DNA of 64,000 nt from Incurvaria masculella (GCA_946894095.1 OX335655.1:7254001-7318000); one strand, 5' to 3'; positions 41,041-51,836 are shown, numbered from the stretch's first letter. A program made the numbers and translations. The notes: a model not told the origin generated them from the letters alone.

Positions 41041-43455
41041 CTATGTAAGCCATCCCAGCTCGTCCCAGAAGTCCAGCATACCCTTTACATTACCACAGGC
41101 CTCTGCAAGGGATCCCGGTGCTCCCAGGGTCTGCGCCCGATGGTCGGCCACACTCTTGCACTCCAACAGTACATGGGCGGTTGTTTCCGTTGTCTCCATG
41201 CAGCCACGACATAGAGGGCTGTCCGTCACCCCCAGGTTATGGAGGTGCTTGTTGAGTGAACAATGTCCTGTCATTGTTCCCACCATTGTGCGTAGATCAT
41301 TTCTTTTCAGATGCAACAGCTTGTGCGTGAGGCGCTTATTGAGGGATGGGATGACCTCTCTGGCCTGCCTGCAATCTACCAGGTGTTTCCATCCGGTATT
41401 GTGAAGCATCTTGGTTCTATCTTGTAGCCAGTTTTTAAGTTGACTAAATGGTATAGGCACTATGGGTTCTGGACCCATTAGTACTGTACTGGATCCTCGT
41501 TTGGCCAGTTCATCTGCAGCGTCATTACCCACAGAGCCACTGTGTCCTCTTATCCACTGCAAAGTTACGTGATTGTTTCTCGCTACTTCTTCTAGGGCAC
41601 AATGACATTCTAGAATTAAGCCCGAGTTAACTTTGTTATTTTTCAGTGCGTTTAGTACAGATGCGCTATCTGAGATAATTCTTATCTTATAGTCGTGCAT
41701 CTTCCTGGTTTTGATTGCCTCTGCGGCTCGAATTATTCCCACACATTCTGCCTGAAATATGGTGTTAAAGGCGCCTAGGGTTGTTGAGATGTTGATGTTC
41801 GCATCTCGGGAGAAGACACCCGCTCCAGTTCCCGAATTTGTTTTTGATCCATCTGTGTAGATTCGGATTTCTCTCACCCCTGATTGGTCTGCGAGTTCTT
41901 CCTTCAGTTGGATGTGATAGTTTCTTTTAAAGATATGGTTGGTAGAAATCTTGTCACAGATTGCCGAGAGCATGGGTACATGGTTCATGAATTCTGTCAT
42001 AATCCGTGCGTGAGGGACTCCATGATTTTGTTTCCAGGTTCCTGCGGCTCTTAGCCGGAGAGCTGCTGTAGCGGCTTCCTGCTGAACATGCAGGTGTAGA
42101 GGTCTTAGATCAAGTAGTACCTCTAGTGCCTGTGTAGGAGTTGTTCTCATGCAGCCTGTCGTTGCAACGCATGCAAGGCGTTGCAGACTTTGGAGTTTTG
42201 CTTTTACGGTGCTCAGTTCCGTCCTAGGCCACCATACTACTGCGCCGTAGGTTATGGTTGGTCGAATTACAGCTGTGTATAGCCAGAGTGTTATGGAGGG
42301 TTTTAAGCCCCATTTTTTCCCAAGCATTCTCTTGCACTGCCAGAAGGAGATGCACGCCTTCTTTGTTTTGTCTTCGAGATGTTTGTTCCAGTTCATCTTG
42401 CTATCAAGGATTACACCCAGATATTTGACTTCTGTTGATAGGGATAATTCTATGCCAAAAAGTTTTGGCAGTTTTATGTCTTCTAACTTCCTCTTGTTCG
42501 TGAAGAGAATAAGTCCTGTTTTGTTTGGATTTACTGAGAGTGCATTCCCTTCACACCAGTTCTCTACGATTCTTAGAGCCGATCTCATTACGTTGAAAAG
42601 TACTTTTTCCGATTTGCCACTAATCAGAATCGTGATATCGTCTGCATAGCCAACAGTCTTATGTCCCTTTTCGTTTAGGCTCGTGATAAGGCTGTCCACC
42701 ACGATATTCCAGAGCAGGGGTGAAAGAACACCTCCCTGTGGACAGCCTTTCGCCACTACTCCCCTCGTGGTACTATTTATTGTGAACTGTATGGCTCTTA
42801 ACATAAGGAGATTTCTTATCCACCCCAAAATGGTTGGTGCAGCTCCAAATCTGTTAAGCGCCTGGCTTATGCTGTTAAAGTTTGTTTTGTCGAAAGCCCC
42901 TTCAATATCTATGAAGACCCCTAGGGTGGAGCTTTTGTTTGAAAGTGCCAGTTCTATTTTGGTCACTACCTCGTGTAGAGCTGACTCAGTTGATATTCCT
43001 GTTCTATATGCATGTTGGCTGGGATGAAGTGGTATGTCATTTAGAGTACCGTCCCTGAGATGTCTGTCTATCAGTCTTTCCAATGTCTTCAGCATGAAGG
43101 ATGTAAGGCTGATGGGTCTGTATGACTTTGCCTGTGTGTAGTCACTCTTTCCAGGTTTAGGTAAAAATACCACTTTCACTTCTCTCCACAGGCAAGGTAT
43201 ATAATTATGGGCCAAGCAGGCTCTGAAGATTTCCACAAGTTGGTCCGTAATTGTTGGTAGGCCCCATTGCAGTAGTGCAGGGCAGATGCCATCCAGGCCT
43301 GGTGATTTGAACGGTTGGAAGCTGTTTATTGCCCAAATAGCTTTCTCTTTTGTGACTACTTCGTTGGCTATTTGCCAGTCCGCGGTCTTTGGCTGTTTAA
43401 AGGTCTCCCCTGCCCATGTTTTGTCATCTGTTATCTTGCAGCCTGGGAAATGTGC
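41041..43455 (-). CDS. LINE RT - RNase H - C-terminal domain (broken ORF)
   Basis: The frame is open from about 43455, upstream of the Met at 43236. RT: SPGLDGICPALLQWG, KSYRPISLTSFMLKTLERLI, VFIDIEGAFDKTNF, CPQGGVLSPLLWNIVV and the catalytic YADD in VGYADDITIL. RNase H: IYTDGSKTNSGTGAGVF, QAECVGI, RIISDSASVLNAL and WIRGHSGSVGNDAADELA give the D-E-D-D set. The C-terminus (TGHCSLNKHLHNLGVTDSPL, CRGCMET, HVLLEC) is a CCHC-like cluster of the I, R1 and LOA lineages. The RNase H removes RNA during cDNA synthesis. This stretch is intact over more than 730 codons even though the upstream part is broken. Confidence 0.85.
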   Translation of the reverse strand, partial: AHFPGCKITDDKTWAGETFKQPKTADWQIANEVVTKEKAIWAINSFQPFKSPGLDGICPALLQWGLPTITDQLVEIFRACLAHNYIPCLWREVKVVFLPKPGKSDYTQAKSYRPISLTSFMLKTLERLIDRHLRDGTLNDIPLHPSQHAYRTGISTESALHEVVTKIELALSNKSSTLGVFIDIEGAFDKTNFNSISQALNRFGAAPTILGWIRNLLMLRAIQFTINSTTRGVVAKGCPQGGVLSPLLWNIVVDSLITSLNEKGHKTVGYADDITILISGKSEKVLFNVMRSALRIVENWCEGNALSVNPNKTGLILFTNKRKLEDIKLPKLFGIELSLSTEVKYLGVILDSKMNWNKHLEDKTKKACISFWQCKRMLGKKWGLKPSITLWLYTAVIRPTITYGAVVWWPRTELSTVKAKLQSLQRLACVATTGCMRTTPTQALEVLLDLRPLHLHVQQEAATAALRLRAAGTWKQNHGVPHARIMTEFMNHVPMLSAICDKISTNHIFKRNYHIQLKEELADQSGVREIRIYTDGSKTNSGTGAGVFSRDANINISTTLGAFNTIFQAECVGIIRAAEAIKTRKMHDYKIRIISDSASVLNALKNNKVNSGLILECHCALEEVARNNHVTLQWIRGHSGSVGNDAADELAKRGSSTVLMGPEPIVPIPFSQLKNWLQDRTKMLHNTGWKHLVDCRQAREVIPSLNKRLTHKLLHLKRNDLRTMVGTMTGHCSLNKHLHNLGVTDSPLCRGCMETTETTAHVLLECKSVADHRAQTLGAPGSLAEACGNVKGMLDFWDELGWLT

Positions 43456-44496
43456 TTCAAGAAGTCTTCATCATTGTTTGTATAGGATCCATCTGGTTTT
43501 TTTAGTGTTCCTATAGAGTGGTTTCCTTCGCTTGAGAGGAGCTTTTTTATTCTACTGGCCTCGCTTGTAGAGTTTATGTTTTCACAGAATCGTCGCCAGG
43601 TTTCCCTTTTGCGGAATCTGATCCGTTTCTTGTAGAAGTATTGGGCTTTCTTGTACGTGTCCCAGTCTTCTTCCACTCTAGTGTTTTTTGCCCGGTTGAA
43701 CAGTCTCCTCAGGTTTTGCCTCAGCCTCTCAAGTTCTGGCCCCCACCAGTGATTTTTTCCCCATTGTTTGGGAGGCGTGAGTGGACATGATTGTTCATAA
43801 CAGGTTGTTATATAGTTGGTTAGAATTCTTACATTGTGCTCAATGTTGCTAGCGTCATGGGTCATATCTTTATGAGAAGATCCCAAGATTTGATGAATTT
43901 GGTCATTGAGAAGAGTTTTATACCTGGTTACGTCGGTCTTACGGGGGTTTCTCCTAGGTACCGGCTCGTGTGTATGTGCTGTTATTGTGTAACAGATTCG
44001 CCTATGGTCCGAGAAGGATGGCTCCGGTGAAACTTGCCAGTCTGAAACAAGCTCTGCCGCCCCACTCGATGCCAGCGTGATGTCTATTATTGTTTGGTAT
44101 CTGGAACTGACAAAGGTTGGCTCGGCGCCCACATTCAGTATTTACAGATTGGTGGTGAAGAGATACTCTGTGAGATGCTCACCTCTTTTGTTGGCTGATG
44201 CGCTGCCCCAGAGAGGATGATGGGCGTTGCAGTCTGCTGAGATGACGATGTCCCAGCTGTTCTCTTCGCAGTGCTGTACTAGCTCGGCCAGTTGCTTGGA
44301 GGGGATGTCCTCTTCTCCGGGCATGTAGACCGAGGCTAGTACTAGCGAGGGTGTGTTCGGGCTGTTCTCAATTTTTACCGCTGTAATGTCTCTGGAACAG
44401 TACTGATTAATGAGAACAGCAGTTATATTACGAGGCATGTAAATACAAGTTCGTGGATTTTGTACGGCGGTATTTAGCATTAACTTACCACCGATA
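43431..44496 (-). pseudogene. LINE endonuclease C-terminal part and linker, with a stop
   Basis: 44513-44145 reads NPRTCIYMPRNITAVLINQY, then VLASVYMPGEEDIP and IVISADCNAHHPLWGS, the last being the APE-endonuclease D.N/HH..WG motif. An in-frame TAA interrupts at 44142-44144, and the frame resumes LNVGAEPTFVSSRYQTIIDI, TLASSG, then SDHRRICYTI, the conserved SDH. It ends by frameshift near 43455, where the RT frame takes over. The N-terminal part of the endonuclease is missing. Confidence 0.75.
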
Positions 44497-44590
44497 TAGA
44501 TATTAAATATCAATTTAATTGGAACAGCGGTTTTTAAATGATAAGTAAACTACGTTTGTATGGGGAGCATAGCTTACGGGCCGTTCTTAA

Positions 44591-45135
44591 AGGTCCTTGC
44601 TTACGGTGACGCTTGGCTCAGGTTATCTCTTTCCCTAAAATATGGTTGAAAGAGGTAATGGCTGTGCCCGGCGTGATGCTCGTGAACGGGTGCTGTTTGT
44701 GGGGACTGGCCTGCTCCAATTGGACACATATTAGTTGGAGGGGATTGTCTTTGCAAATAAAATGATACATACGCATGGATTGTAAATTTTTGTGTATTTA
44801 TGTGAATTTAGTGTTTTACCTATGTTTTTGTTAAAATAATTGACAAACACTTTTGTAAACTTAGACTAAGTGGACGTTGAAAAAAAAAACAGCGGAGTTT
44901 CTTTCCAGTTCTTCTTCGCTGTGTTTTGTTTTGCTGAACTGGCCAATGCTAAAATATGTCAAATCCGAGTGCAGTGTACTGTCTATGGATGATGAATAAA
45001 CAATACAATACAATTATCGTTTAAAATAAATAAATAAAAGAGTTTGAACATTAATTAACTCGGACTATTCTATTGCACGTCTTGGCCAATCATTGAAATA
45101 GTCACTTACAAACATAACATAACAACATAGTTTAA
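44591..45135. other. Intergenic DNA, possible LINE 3' UTR relic
   Basis: A stretch ending near 44995-45015 in GATGAATAAACAATACAATA resembles a retroelement 3' end with a polyadenylation-type motif. No coding part is attached, so the call is weak. Confidence 0.3.
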
Positions 45136-45674
45136 TTAAAGTGGACCTTCTCCGCGCTCAACTCCCTATACAAAAGTGAAAAGAAGATCATGCCCATATT
45201 TGTTTACAGAGATCCAAAATATTGCTTAAAATTGGTTTTATTTGATCGAACTAGAAGTTTGATGACTGTTGGCATTACAAAATTGTGTTTGGTTTCTAAG
45301 TTATAAGGTCCGAAAATTCGTTTTTTTTCACGCCTTTTATACAATAGCTTTGGAGGTGGATTACTCAACGATAAATTAAAAACATCCTAAAAAGATAAGT
45401 CATCAGAGAGAAGATTGATAGTCAATTTGGTTTTTGTTTGATTTTTTACTACAGCGATCGTGATTTACTTTTAGATATAAGTCGTTTTGTAATTAAAATT
45501 TACATAAATTCTACCAAATCAAACACTAATCGCATTGTCTGCTTTGTGGATATGTTGCATCCTCCTCATCACGGAGCCTGTCTTTTTTTTTAAATAGAAG
45601 GCCCCGGAGCGCAATAGCATGGCTTTGTACCATGCCCGCGACTGAGTTAGTCCCGCCGGCAAGGGCCACCTTAA
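45136..45674 (-). mobile_element. Family C TTAA MITE, copy C5, abutting SCCRO3 exon
   Basis: TTAA 45136-45139 is followed by AGTGGACCTTCTCCGCGCTC; the other end is GCCGGCAAGGGCCACC then TTAA 45671-45674. It ends 24 bp before the splice acceptor-coding boundary of SCCRO3, so the branch point and polypyrimidine region of that intron must lie in the element or in the remaining 24 bp. A plus frame crosses from the element into the gene without a stop, but the acceptor makes this a coincidence. Confidence 0.75.
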
Positions 45675-45700
45675 TTAAGGTCTTGTTAAAATTTGCAGAG

Positions 45701-46555
45701 ATGATGGAGACAAGTCCTGAGCCCGGGTCGGGGCCTCAGGTGGAGCCGCTGCTGCAGGATGTCCATAAGCCCCCCATCCGTCCCCCTGCATACAACCACA
45801 ACACCCTCGCCGTCACCGCTGCCGCAATGCCCCACCCGCTTCAAACTCCACCCGAGCCCACCTACAAGCTCACCTGTGAAAAACAGAAAAGTTTCTACCA
45901 GAAACTCGGTACAGGGGAGCCCAAGATATCAGAAGCAAAGATCAATCAACTCTTCGATCAGTACAAAGAAGTTTCAGAGGATGCAATACTCGCTGAAGGC
46001 ATTGAAAACCTTTGCAACGACCTGCAGCTCGACCCGGACGAATTCAAAGTATTAGTACTGGCATGGAAGCTCAATGCTAGTCAAATGTGTCGCTTTACAC
46101 GTGCCGAATTCCTGCAGGGACTCAAGAGCATGCGCACCGATTCTATCAGAGGCATCCAGGGTCGCCTCACGGAACTCACCGATGAGCTGCAGCGGAGTCC
46201 CGACTTATTCAAAGACTTGTACCGGTTCACTTTCAAATTTGGATTGGATGTGGGTGCCGGGCAACGAATCTTGCCGGCGGATGTGGCGGTAGTGCTGTGG
46301 AGATTGGTCTTCACGTACGCTCCGCCGCCCATTCTCACCCGCTGGCTTAACTACCTCGAGAGCAATACACATATTCGTGGCATCCCCAAGGACACGTGGT
46401 ACATGTTTCTGAACTTCTGCGAGTATGTGCGAGATGACCTAAGCAGCTACGACGACACTGAGGCCTGGCCGAGCCTTTTTGATGATTTTGTCGAGTATGA
46501 GAATGATCAGGTTAATCAAAATGTTTCAAAGTATGACATAAAATTACAAAACTAG
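45701..46555 (+). CDS. SCCRO3: DCN1-like protein 3 homologue (cullin neddylation factor)
   Basis: A predicted 284-residue co-E3 that helps transfer NEDD8 to cullins. After a Pro-rich, disordered N-terminus (about residues 1-65) comes the PONY domain, residues 80-275: ISEAKINQLFDQYKE, ILAEGIENLCNDLQLDPDEF, KVLVLAWKLNASQMCRFTRA EF, FKDLYRFTFKFGLDVGAGQR, KDTWYMFLNFCEYV and EAWPSLFDDFVEYE. DAILAEG, CRFTR and the AWPSLFDDFVE terminus match DCUN1D3 rather than DCUN1D1/2 or 4/5. The start is the ATG at 45701, just after acceptor TTTGCAG (AG 45697-45698); a second ATG follows directly. The whole CDS is one exon, and the 5' UTR exons are not found. Vertebrate DCUN1D3 begins MGQ and is myristoylated; this start (MMETSPEP) lacks that site. 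An upstream coding exon could restore it, but the ATG just inside the acceptor argues against this. Confidence 0.9.
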   Translation: MMETSPEPGSGPQVEPLLQDVHKPPIRPPAYNHNTLAVTAAAMPHPLQTPPEPTYKLTCEKQKSFYQKLGTGEPKISEAKINQLFDQYKEVSEDAILAEGIENLCNDLQLDPDEFKVLVLAWKLNASQMCRFTRAEFLQGLKSMRTDSIRGIQGRLTELTDELQRSPDLFKDLYRFTFKFGLDVGAGQRILPADVAVVLWRLVFTYAPPPILTRWLNYLESNTHIRGIPKDTWYMFLNFCEYVRDDLSSYDDTEAWPSLFDDFVEYENDQVNQNVSKYDIKLQN

Positions 46556-46910
46556 CCATTGTGAGTTGTGTAAAACAGATGGGACATTTTCGTATGAGGG
46601 CAAAAACTGTGATGCGACCTGGGCCTTTGCTATATTTTGCAGAAAGGACCCTCCGACGGATACAATCTTATGATCTTTCAGAAAGACTGAATGTGGATAT
46701 AAATGAAAAAAAAAAAAACAGAGAACCAGAAACAAAGTGATTTAGTGTTGTGTTTGTGGTGTCTGTGCATTGCGTATGTGATTTCTGTAGTACATATTTT
46801 TATTGTAAATAGTTCATTTTGTCACTAGCTAACCCGAACACTGACTTTTCATATTTTCACTACATATTGAGAAACATTCCAGATATTTATGTTTATAGTC
46901 TTAGAGTTGT
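46556..46910 (+). other. SCCRO3 3' UTR, approximate
   Basis: AT-rich after the TAG at 46553-46555, with an A-run near 46703-46718. I see no canonical AATAAA in the first 300 bases. Confidence 0.3.
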
Positions 46911-46954
46911 GACAGGTGGTGGAATTGACCTCATGGTTAGAGCAAGTTTTCAAG

Positions 46955-47172
46955 TTTGCAGCTCGTGGTGTAGGGGCTACAGATCTTACCTTTCATGCGA
47001 GAGGTTATGGGTTCAAATCCTCGCCCCAGTCGTGCACCACTTCCTTTCTTTTTTAGTTGCACATATGCAGTTCTTCACAAATGCAAGTTTTGGAACCCAT
47101 ATATAACTGTAAGTCCCCTTCCCCTACTAGGTGGTAGGGTTAAGCCATGTAGGTACCATCACATTGGATGAT
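46955..47172 (+). repeat. Family B SINE copy B6
   Basis: The head is GCAGCTCGTGGTGTAGGGGC, with box-B-like GGGTTCAAATCC near 47010. The body is GTAAGTCCCCTTCCCCTACT, AGGTGGTAGGGTTAAG and GTACCATCACATTGGATG. The 3' part is absent. Its head type matches copies B1 and B2 rather than B3 and B5. Confidence 0.65.
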
Positions 47173-47349
47173 AGCTACTTCATATGGTTGGGAAGTATTG
47201 ACAGGGACATGACATTTATCCTTGGGAAGTATTGACAGGTCCCTAGAAACGGGAAGAAAACACAGCATTGCATCTGTGAACGTTAAAAGTTGGAAAGGTT
47301 CTCATGGCTCCAATGACTACTTTGTCGGGAGCATTTTCTACCCTATTAA

Positions 47350-47516
47350 CCACAAAATGTGGGTTTGTACATCGCCGCTATAACAAATAGGTAATATCGA
47401 AAAGTAATAAAAATTCAACAGGGGTCCCCCATACAAAAAACGTATTTTTTTGTGTTAAGACTTGTACGATGCTACGGAACTCTTCATGTGCGACTTGGCA
47501 CTATGCCGGTTTTGTT
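47350..47516 (+). repeat. Family A repeat, copy A5 (5'-truncated)
   Basis: Only the second half is present: ATCGCCGCTATAACAAATAG, CCCCATACAAAAAACG, TTTTTTTGTGTTAAGACTTG then the degenerate end ATGTGCGACTTGGC. Confidence 0.6.
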
Positions 47517-48268
47517 TAATATTTTATCTAGAGTCTAAAATGTTTATACAAGACATTAGACAAAAGGTTTTATGTTCAAAGCATGGATGTGAAAAAGGAA
47601 AGTTGATAAAGTATTCGATTTGAGTATGCAACTACAAATGATGAGGTTATGATACAATTATTGTGATTATGTGGTAGTGCCTAGAGTGCAAAAGTAATGG
47701 GATATTATGAATTGAATACAAATCGAATACAAAAATACCATTGAACTGGAGGTGAATTCGACATCAATCACAACTCTAAGACTATAAATAGAGACAATAA
47801 CTTGTTGCAGACTACTTGTTCACTGTAAATTTAGCCGGAAGTTCTGCACAGAAGCGTATTCTAAGCTAGGAAAAGAGATGAGGTTGGAAACTGGAATGTA
47901 CCTTGTGCAAGTCAACAGCTTACCGCTGGCCAACCTGCCTAACACAAGGTCTTAAAACTATTGAGCAATCATCGGATGCGAACTATTTTAAAGAATGCAT
48001 TATTGCTTGTGAGGTTTTAATAATAAGGTTAGTCATGTTGGAAAATGCATCAACATCTCACATCTTATTTTGTTTTTGGTGGGAACTATATTTTCTCCTA
48101 TCTCGCTCCAAATTCATAAAAAGTGTTGGGACCGCCTAAACGGCAAGGGATTGGTACTCAAAGTGGAACATTTGCAGTTTTTAGTAAATATACGATCAAA
48201 GAAATATCAAATACTGAAAAATATTTTTTTCTGTTGATCAAATTAAGGTGGCTGTTTTTTGCCGTTGC
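47517..48268. other. Intergenic DNA, nothing recognised
   Basis: No supported element or gene. Confidence 0.35.
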
Positions 48269-48546
48269 TATAAAAACCGGCCATGTGCGAGTCGGACTCG
48301 CACACGAAGGGTTCCGATGGTCGTACAAGATTTAACACAAACAAATCACGTTTTTTGTATGGGGGGGTCGTTTTTAAATTTTATTTATTATTTTTAAATT
48401 CGTTGTTATAGCGGTAAAATAAATACACACTTTCAGCTGCCTACCTATTACGGTTCATGAGATACAGCCCTGAGACAGACGGACGGACGGACAGCGGAGG
48501 CTTAGTAATAGGGTTCCGTTTTCACCCTTTGGGTACGGAACCTAAT
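48269..48546 (-). repeat. Family A repeat, copy A6
   Basis: A full-length copy in minus orientation: left end ACCGGCCATGTGCGAGTCGG, right end TTCACCCTTTGGGTACGGAA, CCTAA. Interior as in A1 and A8. Confidence 0.8.
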
Positions 48547-51010
48547 AAAAAGCAAAGTTCTGTAAATAAAATGTGTTGCAAGGAGCATTTATAGTGTTAT
48601 CCCCGACTGCTTTTGAGCTTTAGATCAACAACCACAGCAAATACCTAAATTATTGATCACCAATGAATTATTGTTACTTTAAGGGGACTTTTGTGACTGT
48701 TTAAGACGAAGATACCGTTAAACCCGATGTTTCGAATGGAGTTACATCCAATCATGGTCATGGGAGAACGATTGGGTGTAATTCCTTTTGAGACGTAAAG
48801 GCATTTCTCGTCTTTCTTTAATATTGTTCGCTAAAGTCCCGCTTGAATAACATAAAGAATATGTAAATAACCCAAAGCTTTAGTTATATTTTGCTTTATT
48901 CAATTCCTGAAAAATATACCTAAAGCCGCAGGTAATTTTTTTTTTACCAAATAGGTTGTAATATAGATAGAATTAGACTGAATTTATTTTATGAGATTAC
49001 CTATCGGTGTATTTTCCTACACTGCACCGAGTGATCTTAATACATCAGTAACAATATATTTGCAAATAAGATGGTTAGAGGTTGTGATATATTTTCCAAA
49101 ATGTGTGCTAAACTAAATATCTCCGTTAACAACTAGTATTAAGTTTGCTCAAGTGATTTTGTAACAACATAATAATTTACAAAACATCTGTAAGGTTATA
49201 CATAATGGGGTCTTGCCATTTAAGCAAGTTACAAACTATTGAGCTGGGAGAAGACACAAAGTACATAGATATCTTTTGTAGATGGATAATTGTATTATTT
49301 ATTAAATTCATATTATGTGCCACATAATTATTTCTTTATTTCGAAATTTAAAGCTTTACCTCCTCCGGATTCTGTGAGCTAACTTTTATCTAAAGAATGC
49401 GCAATAAATGTAACTGCAGAACGCGCAATAAATGGAAATGTCAGTTCATGTGTTCATGAGCATTCTGATCAGAGAGCATGGGAGGACAGGATCGAAATTC
49501 ATTTTAATAACTGTAGTGTAGCCACTAGTTGTATGTAAAAGTGGCCACCGCACCGATACAAACCAGTTTCGGTTGCTACTCCTGTCCTTCCATGCTCGCT
49601 AATTCTGATATATGCGAGGTGTGAAACGAATGCTATACCAGCTTGACACATCTGGGAAATAAAGAAACTGAAACTGAGAAAAAGAAAAAGTAAACACAAG
49701 CATTTTACGCTCATCCTAACCTCAAGTATTTGATTCAGATAAAAGTCTAGAAAAAAAAGCTTCAAAATTGGTTTAACTTCAAATGAATGGGCAAAAAGTG
49801 TTTCAACTTGGCTCTCAATAGCTTTAACGAACACATCCAGGCCCATTGGCAGTAGAGGTGTGCTTTAATCAAGGTTGGGACTAAAAGGAGACTCGTCAGC
49901 TGATTTGCAAAGACTAGGGCGCGGAGACTACAATTCCTCTCTCAACCTTCATCTGTAGGAGTGATGACTTAGCACTCTCCATTATGAGCTAATCAATGTC
50001 ACAAATAACTCTTGGTAATGTTGCAACCACAAAAAGCAATATTCGACAGTAAGTAGTTGGTTTAAATGTTACTACAATATCTTCAAGCTGTATCTTCAAA
50101 GGCTTGGTGGCAATCTTGAGTCAGCCCAGAGTATAAAAGTGTAATTGCACGGAGAACGGCTGCGCTGACAGCGGTACCATCGCATTGAATTAATGATGAT
50201 GTGTGATATCACTTGACCTATGATATTAACTGTTCCAACTAATTGTTCTCGATAGAGCCACGGTTTCAGTGGATGCACATTAAATCATAACTTTAATTTC
50301 AGGCAGCAATTAGTGCATTATGTGGTCGACTTTTCTTTAGAAATGAGGAACAATGATTCTACCAGCCTATAAACCATACCAAACCGCTGTTTAATCTGGT
50401 TGCAATGGTAACTTATAAACCCAAGAGGCTTTCAGCCCAAATACGGAATTTGAAGACCACATCACTTGCTTCATCATTCACCAAATTGGGTTAGTTTTGG
50501 GTACTTTTTAGGGTTTAGAGTTAGTGGTCTAAATTCCATTGTTGTTTTGCTGTAGAATAATAAAAGTAGGGCACATAAAGGTTCTAAATAAGGTCCTTCA
50601 TCAGTTCCTAAAAGGTGTACCAAGCCCTTCAAATTAATATGATACACCCTTATTACGAAATTGAAATAGGCGAAACGGTGGGCCACTAACCAGCTTTATC
50701 CAACCGGTCACAGGTTGGTTGCTGCTAAAATAGGATTTGTCATCTGCAACTTTTGGAACAGGCAAGGATTAAAGGAGGCATCAAACATCCCACAAGGATC
50801 TGAAAGGTACAATTAATTAAAATGTGATTAAAGTTCTAGTAATGTATTTTGTGATTTTAAAATATATTTACAAAACTATAACAATGCTACGAAATTTAGA
50901 AATATGTAAATGGACAATCCATAATATTACCAAACGCGACTTACTCGATAGTTTAAATATAACATACGTCTCATCCGACTGCCCCACGATAGATCAGATG
51001 GGAAAACAGC
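48547..51010. other. Intergenic DNA, one weak coding-like segment
   Basis: Mostly AT-rich and featureless. In minus orientation 49846-49718 reads MGLDVFVKAIESQVETLFAH, then SFEVKPILKLFFLDFYLNQI, LE, followed by a possible donor GTTAGG. It starts at a real ATG, but I recognise no family and found no partner exon. Confidence 0.25.
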
Positions 51011-51210
51011 ATCATGTCCACAGCGCACCCCCGCTGCGACGCGACCAAGGCACTACTCGCGCGCCCGCAGCCTGGGCCGAGCGCGCGCTCTACAAGCACT
51101 GACTACATCGCGCCGCCGCCGGCCGCCACGCCTCACGTGCGACCGGCGAGCAAGAGGTGTCGGCCGCAGGAGGGGACTGCTGCCGTGCTGCTATCTCCCG
51201 GGCTATATCA
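51011..51210. other. GC/CpG-rich block of unknown nature
   Basis: About 200 bp of very GC-rich DNA (GCGACGCGACC, GCGCGCCCGCAGC, CGCGCCGCCGCCGGCCGCCA) stands out in AT-rich surroundings, as the coding exons do. A plus frame from ATG 51014 is open across it (low-complexity Pro/Ala), but I see no splice site that would connect it. It could be an exon, a CpG-rich promoter or part of the eRF3 3' UTR region. Confidence 0.3.
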
Positions 51211-51836
51211 TTATAATATTAGCAAAATAACACCTTTACAAAATAGCTTTGACACCTAAACGCTGAGAAAACAAAAAAAACACAAAATTATTCCTTCAAT
51301 ATACATTTATATTCATAATATACATTTTTATCGTAACACTTGAGGGGTTGGGTCGACAAATGTCGGTGTTAATTGTAAACTTTGTAAGTACCTACTCTCA
51401 ATGTATCCCTCTAATTCTAAAGTAACTTGTAATAAAATATTTTCGATAGAAAGCAGTATCTCCTAAGCTCAAATTCAACAATGATCCTGGACCATTTTAT
51501 CCCCAAATTATGTTCCACGTTCTTGTTTTGCAAAATACAACTTATAAATAACTAATGTAACTTAAGAACGTCGTATGTATGTGTGACGTCAGTCACTGAC
51601 CGGTTGCTCGACATAATAACGAAAAAAATCTGGTCCAATTTCAGCAATATTTTATTAAAATTAACAATAAAATTCAACTCATACACATATAAAGGCCACT
51701 CCTACAACACGAGGGACTCACTGAGGGCGCCTAGCGGCTGCCCTACGAGTACTGCACCAGATCTTCGAGTGTGCCATCAATAAATAAAATGAATCTGAAA
51801 GTTCTTATAATTAGTTATTGCATCGTGGTCAGTAGA

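Larger units (their letters stand above)
40963..44496 (-). mobile_element. I/R1/LOA-group LINE with RNase H, degenerate
   Basis: A 5'-truncated non-LTR element flanked by the 9-bp duplication TAGATATTA (40954-40962 and 44497-44505). In its sense it carries the end of an endonuclease, the linker, RT, RNase H and a C-terminal Cys/His segment, and ends in an (ACTA)n tail at about 40963-40979. There are two lesions: an in-frame TAA at 44142-44144 and a frameshift near 43455. ORF1 and the first part of the endonuclease are missing, so the copy is dead on arrival. Confidence 0.85.
40672..44590 (+). mobile_element. Family D TTAA MITE, copy D3, split by a LINE
   Basis: The left part is 40672-40953 (TTAAGGTGCCCCCGTAAGCA at the left end) and the right part 44506-44590 (TTTGTATGGGGAGCATAGCT, TACGGGCCGTTC, TTAA 44587-44590). 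The 3.5-kb LINE sits between them. Rejoining at TAGATATTA restores the family D layout seen at 12461-12833. Confidence 0.8.

Noticed and set aside
41041..43027. Plus-strand frames of up to 142 codons
   Set aside because: Antisense shadows of the LINE RT-RNase H frame.
45632..45700. In-frame N-terminal extension of SCCRO3 (MPATELVPP...)
   Set aside because: These codons are the end of a TTAA MITE plus intron; a good acceptor (TTTGCAG) and two ATG codons follow.
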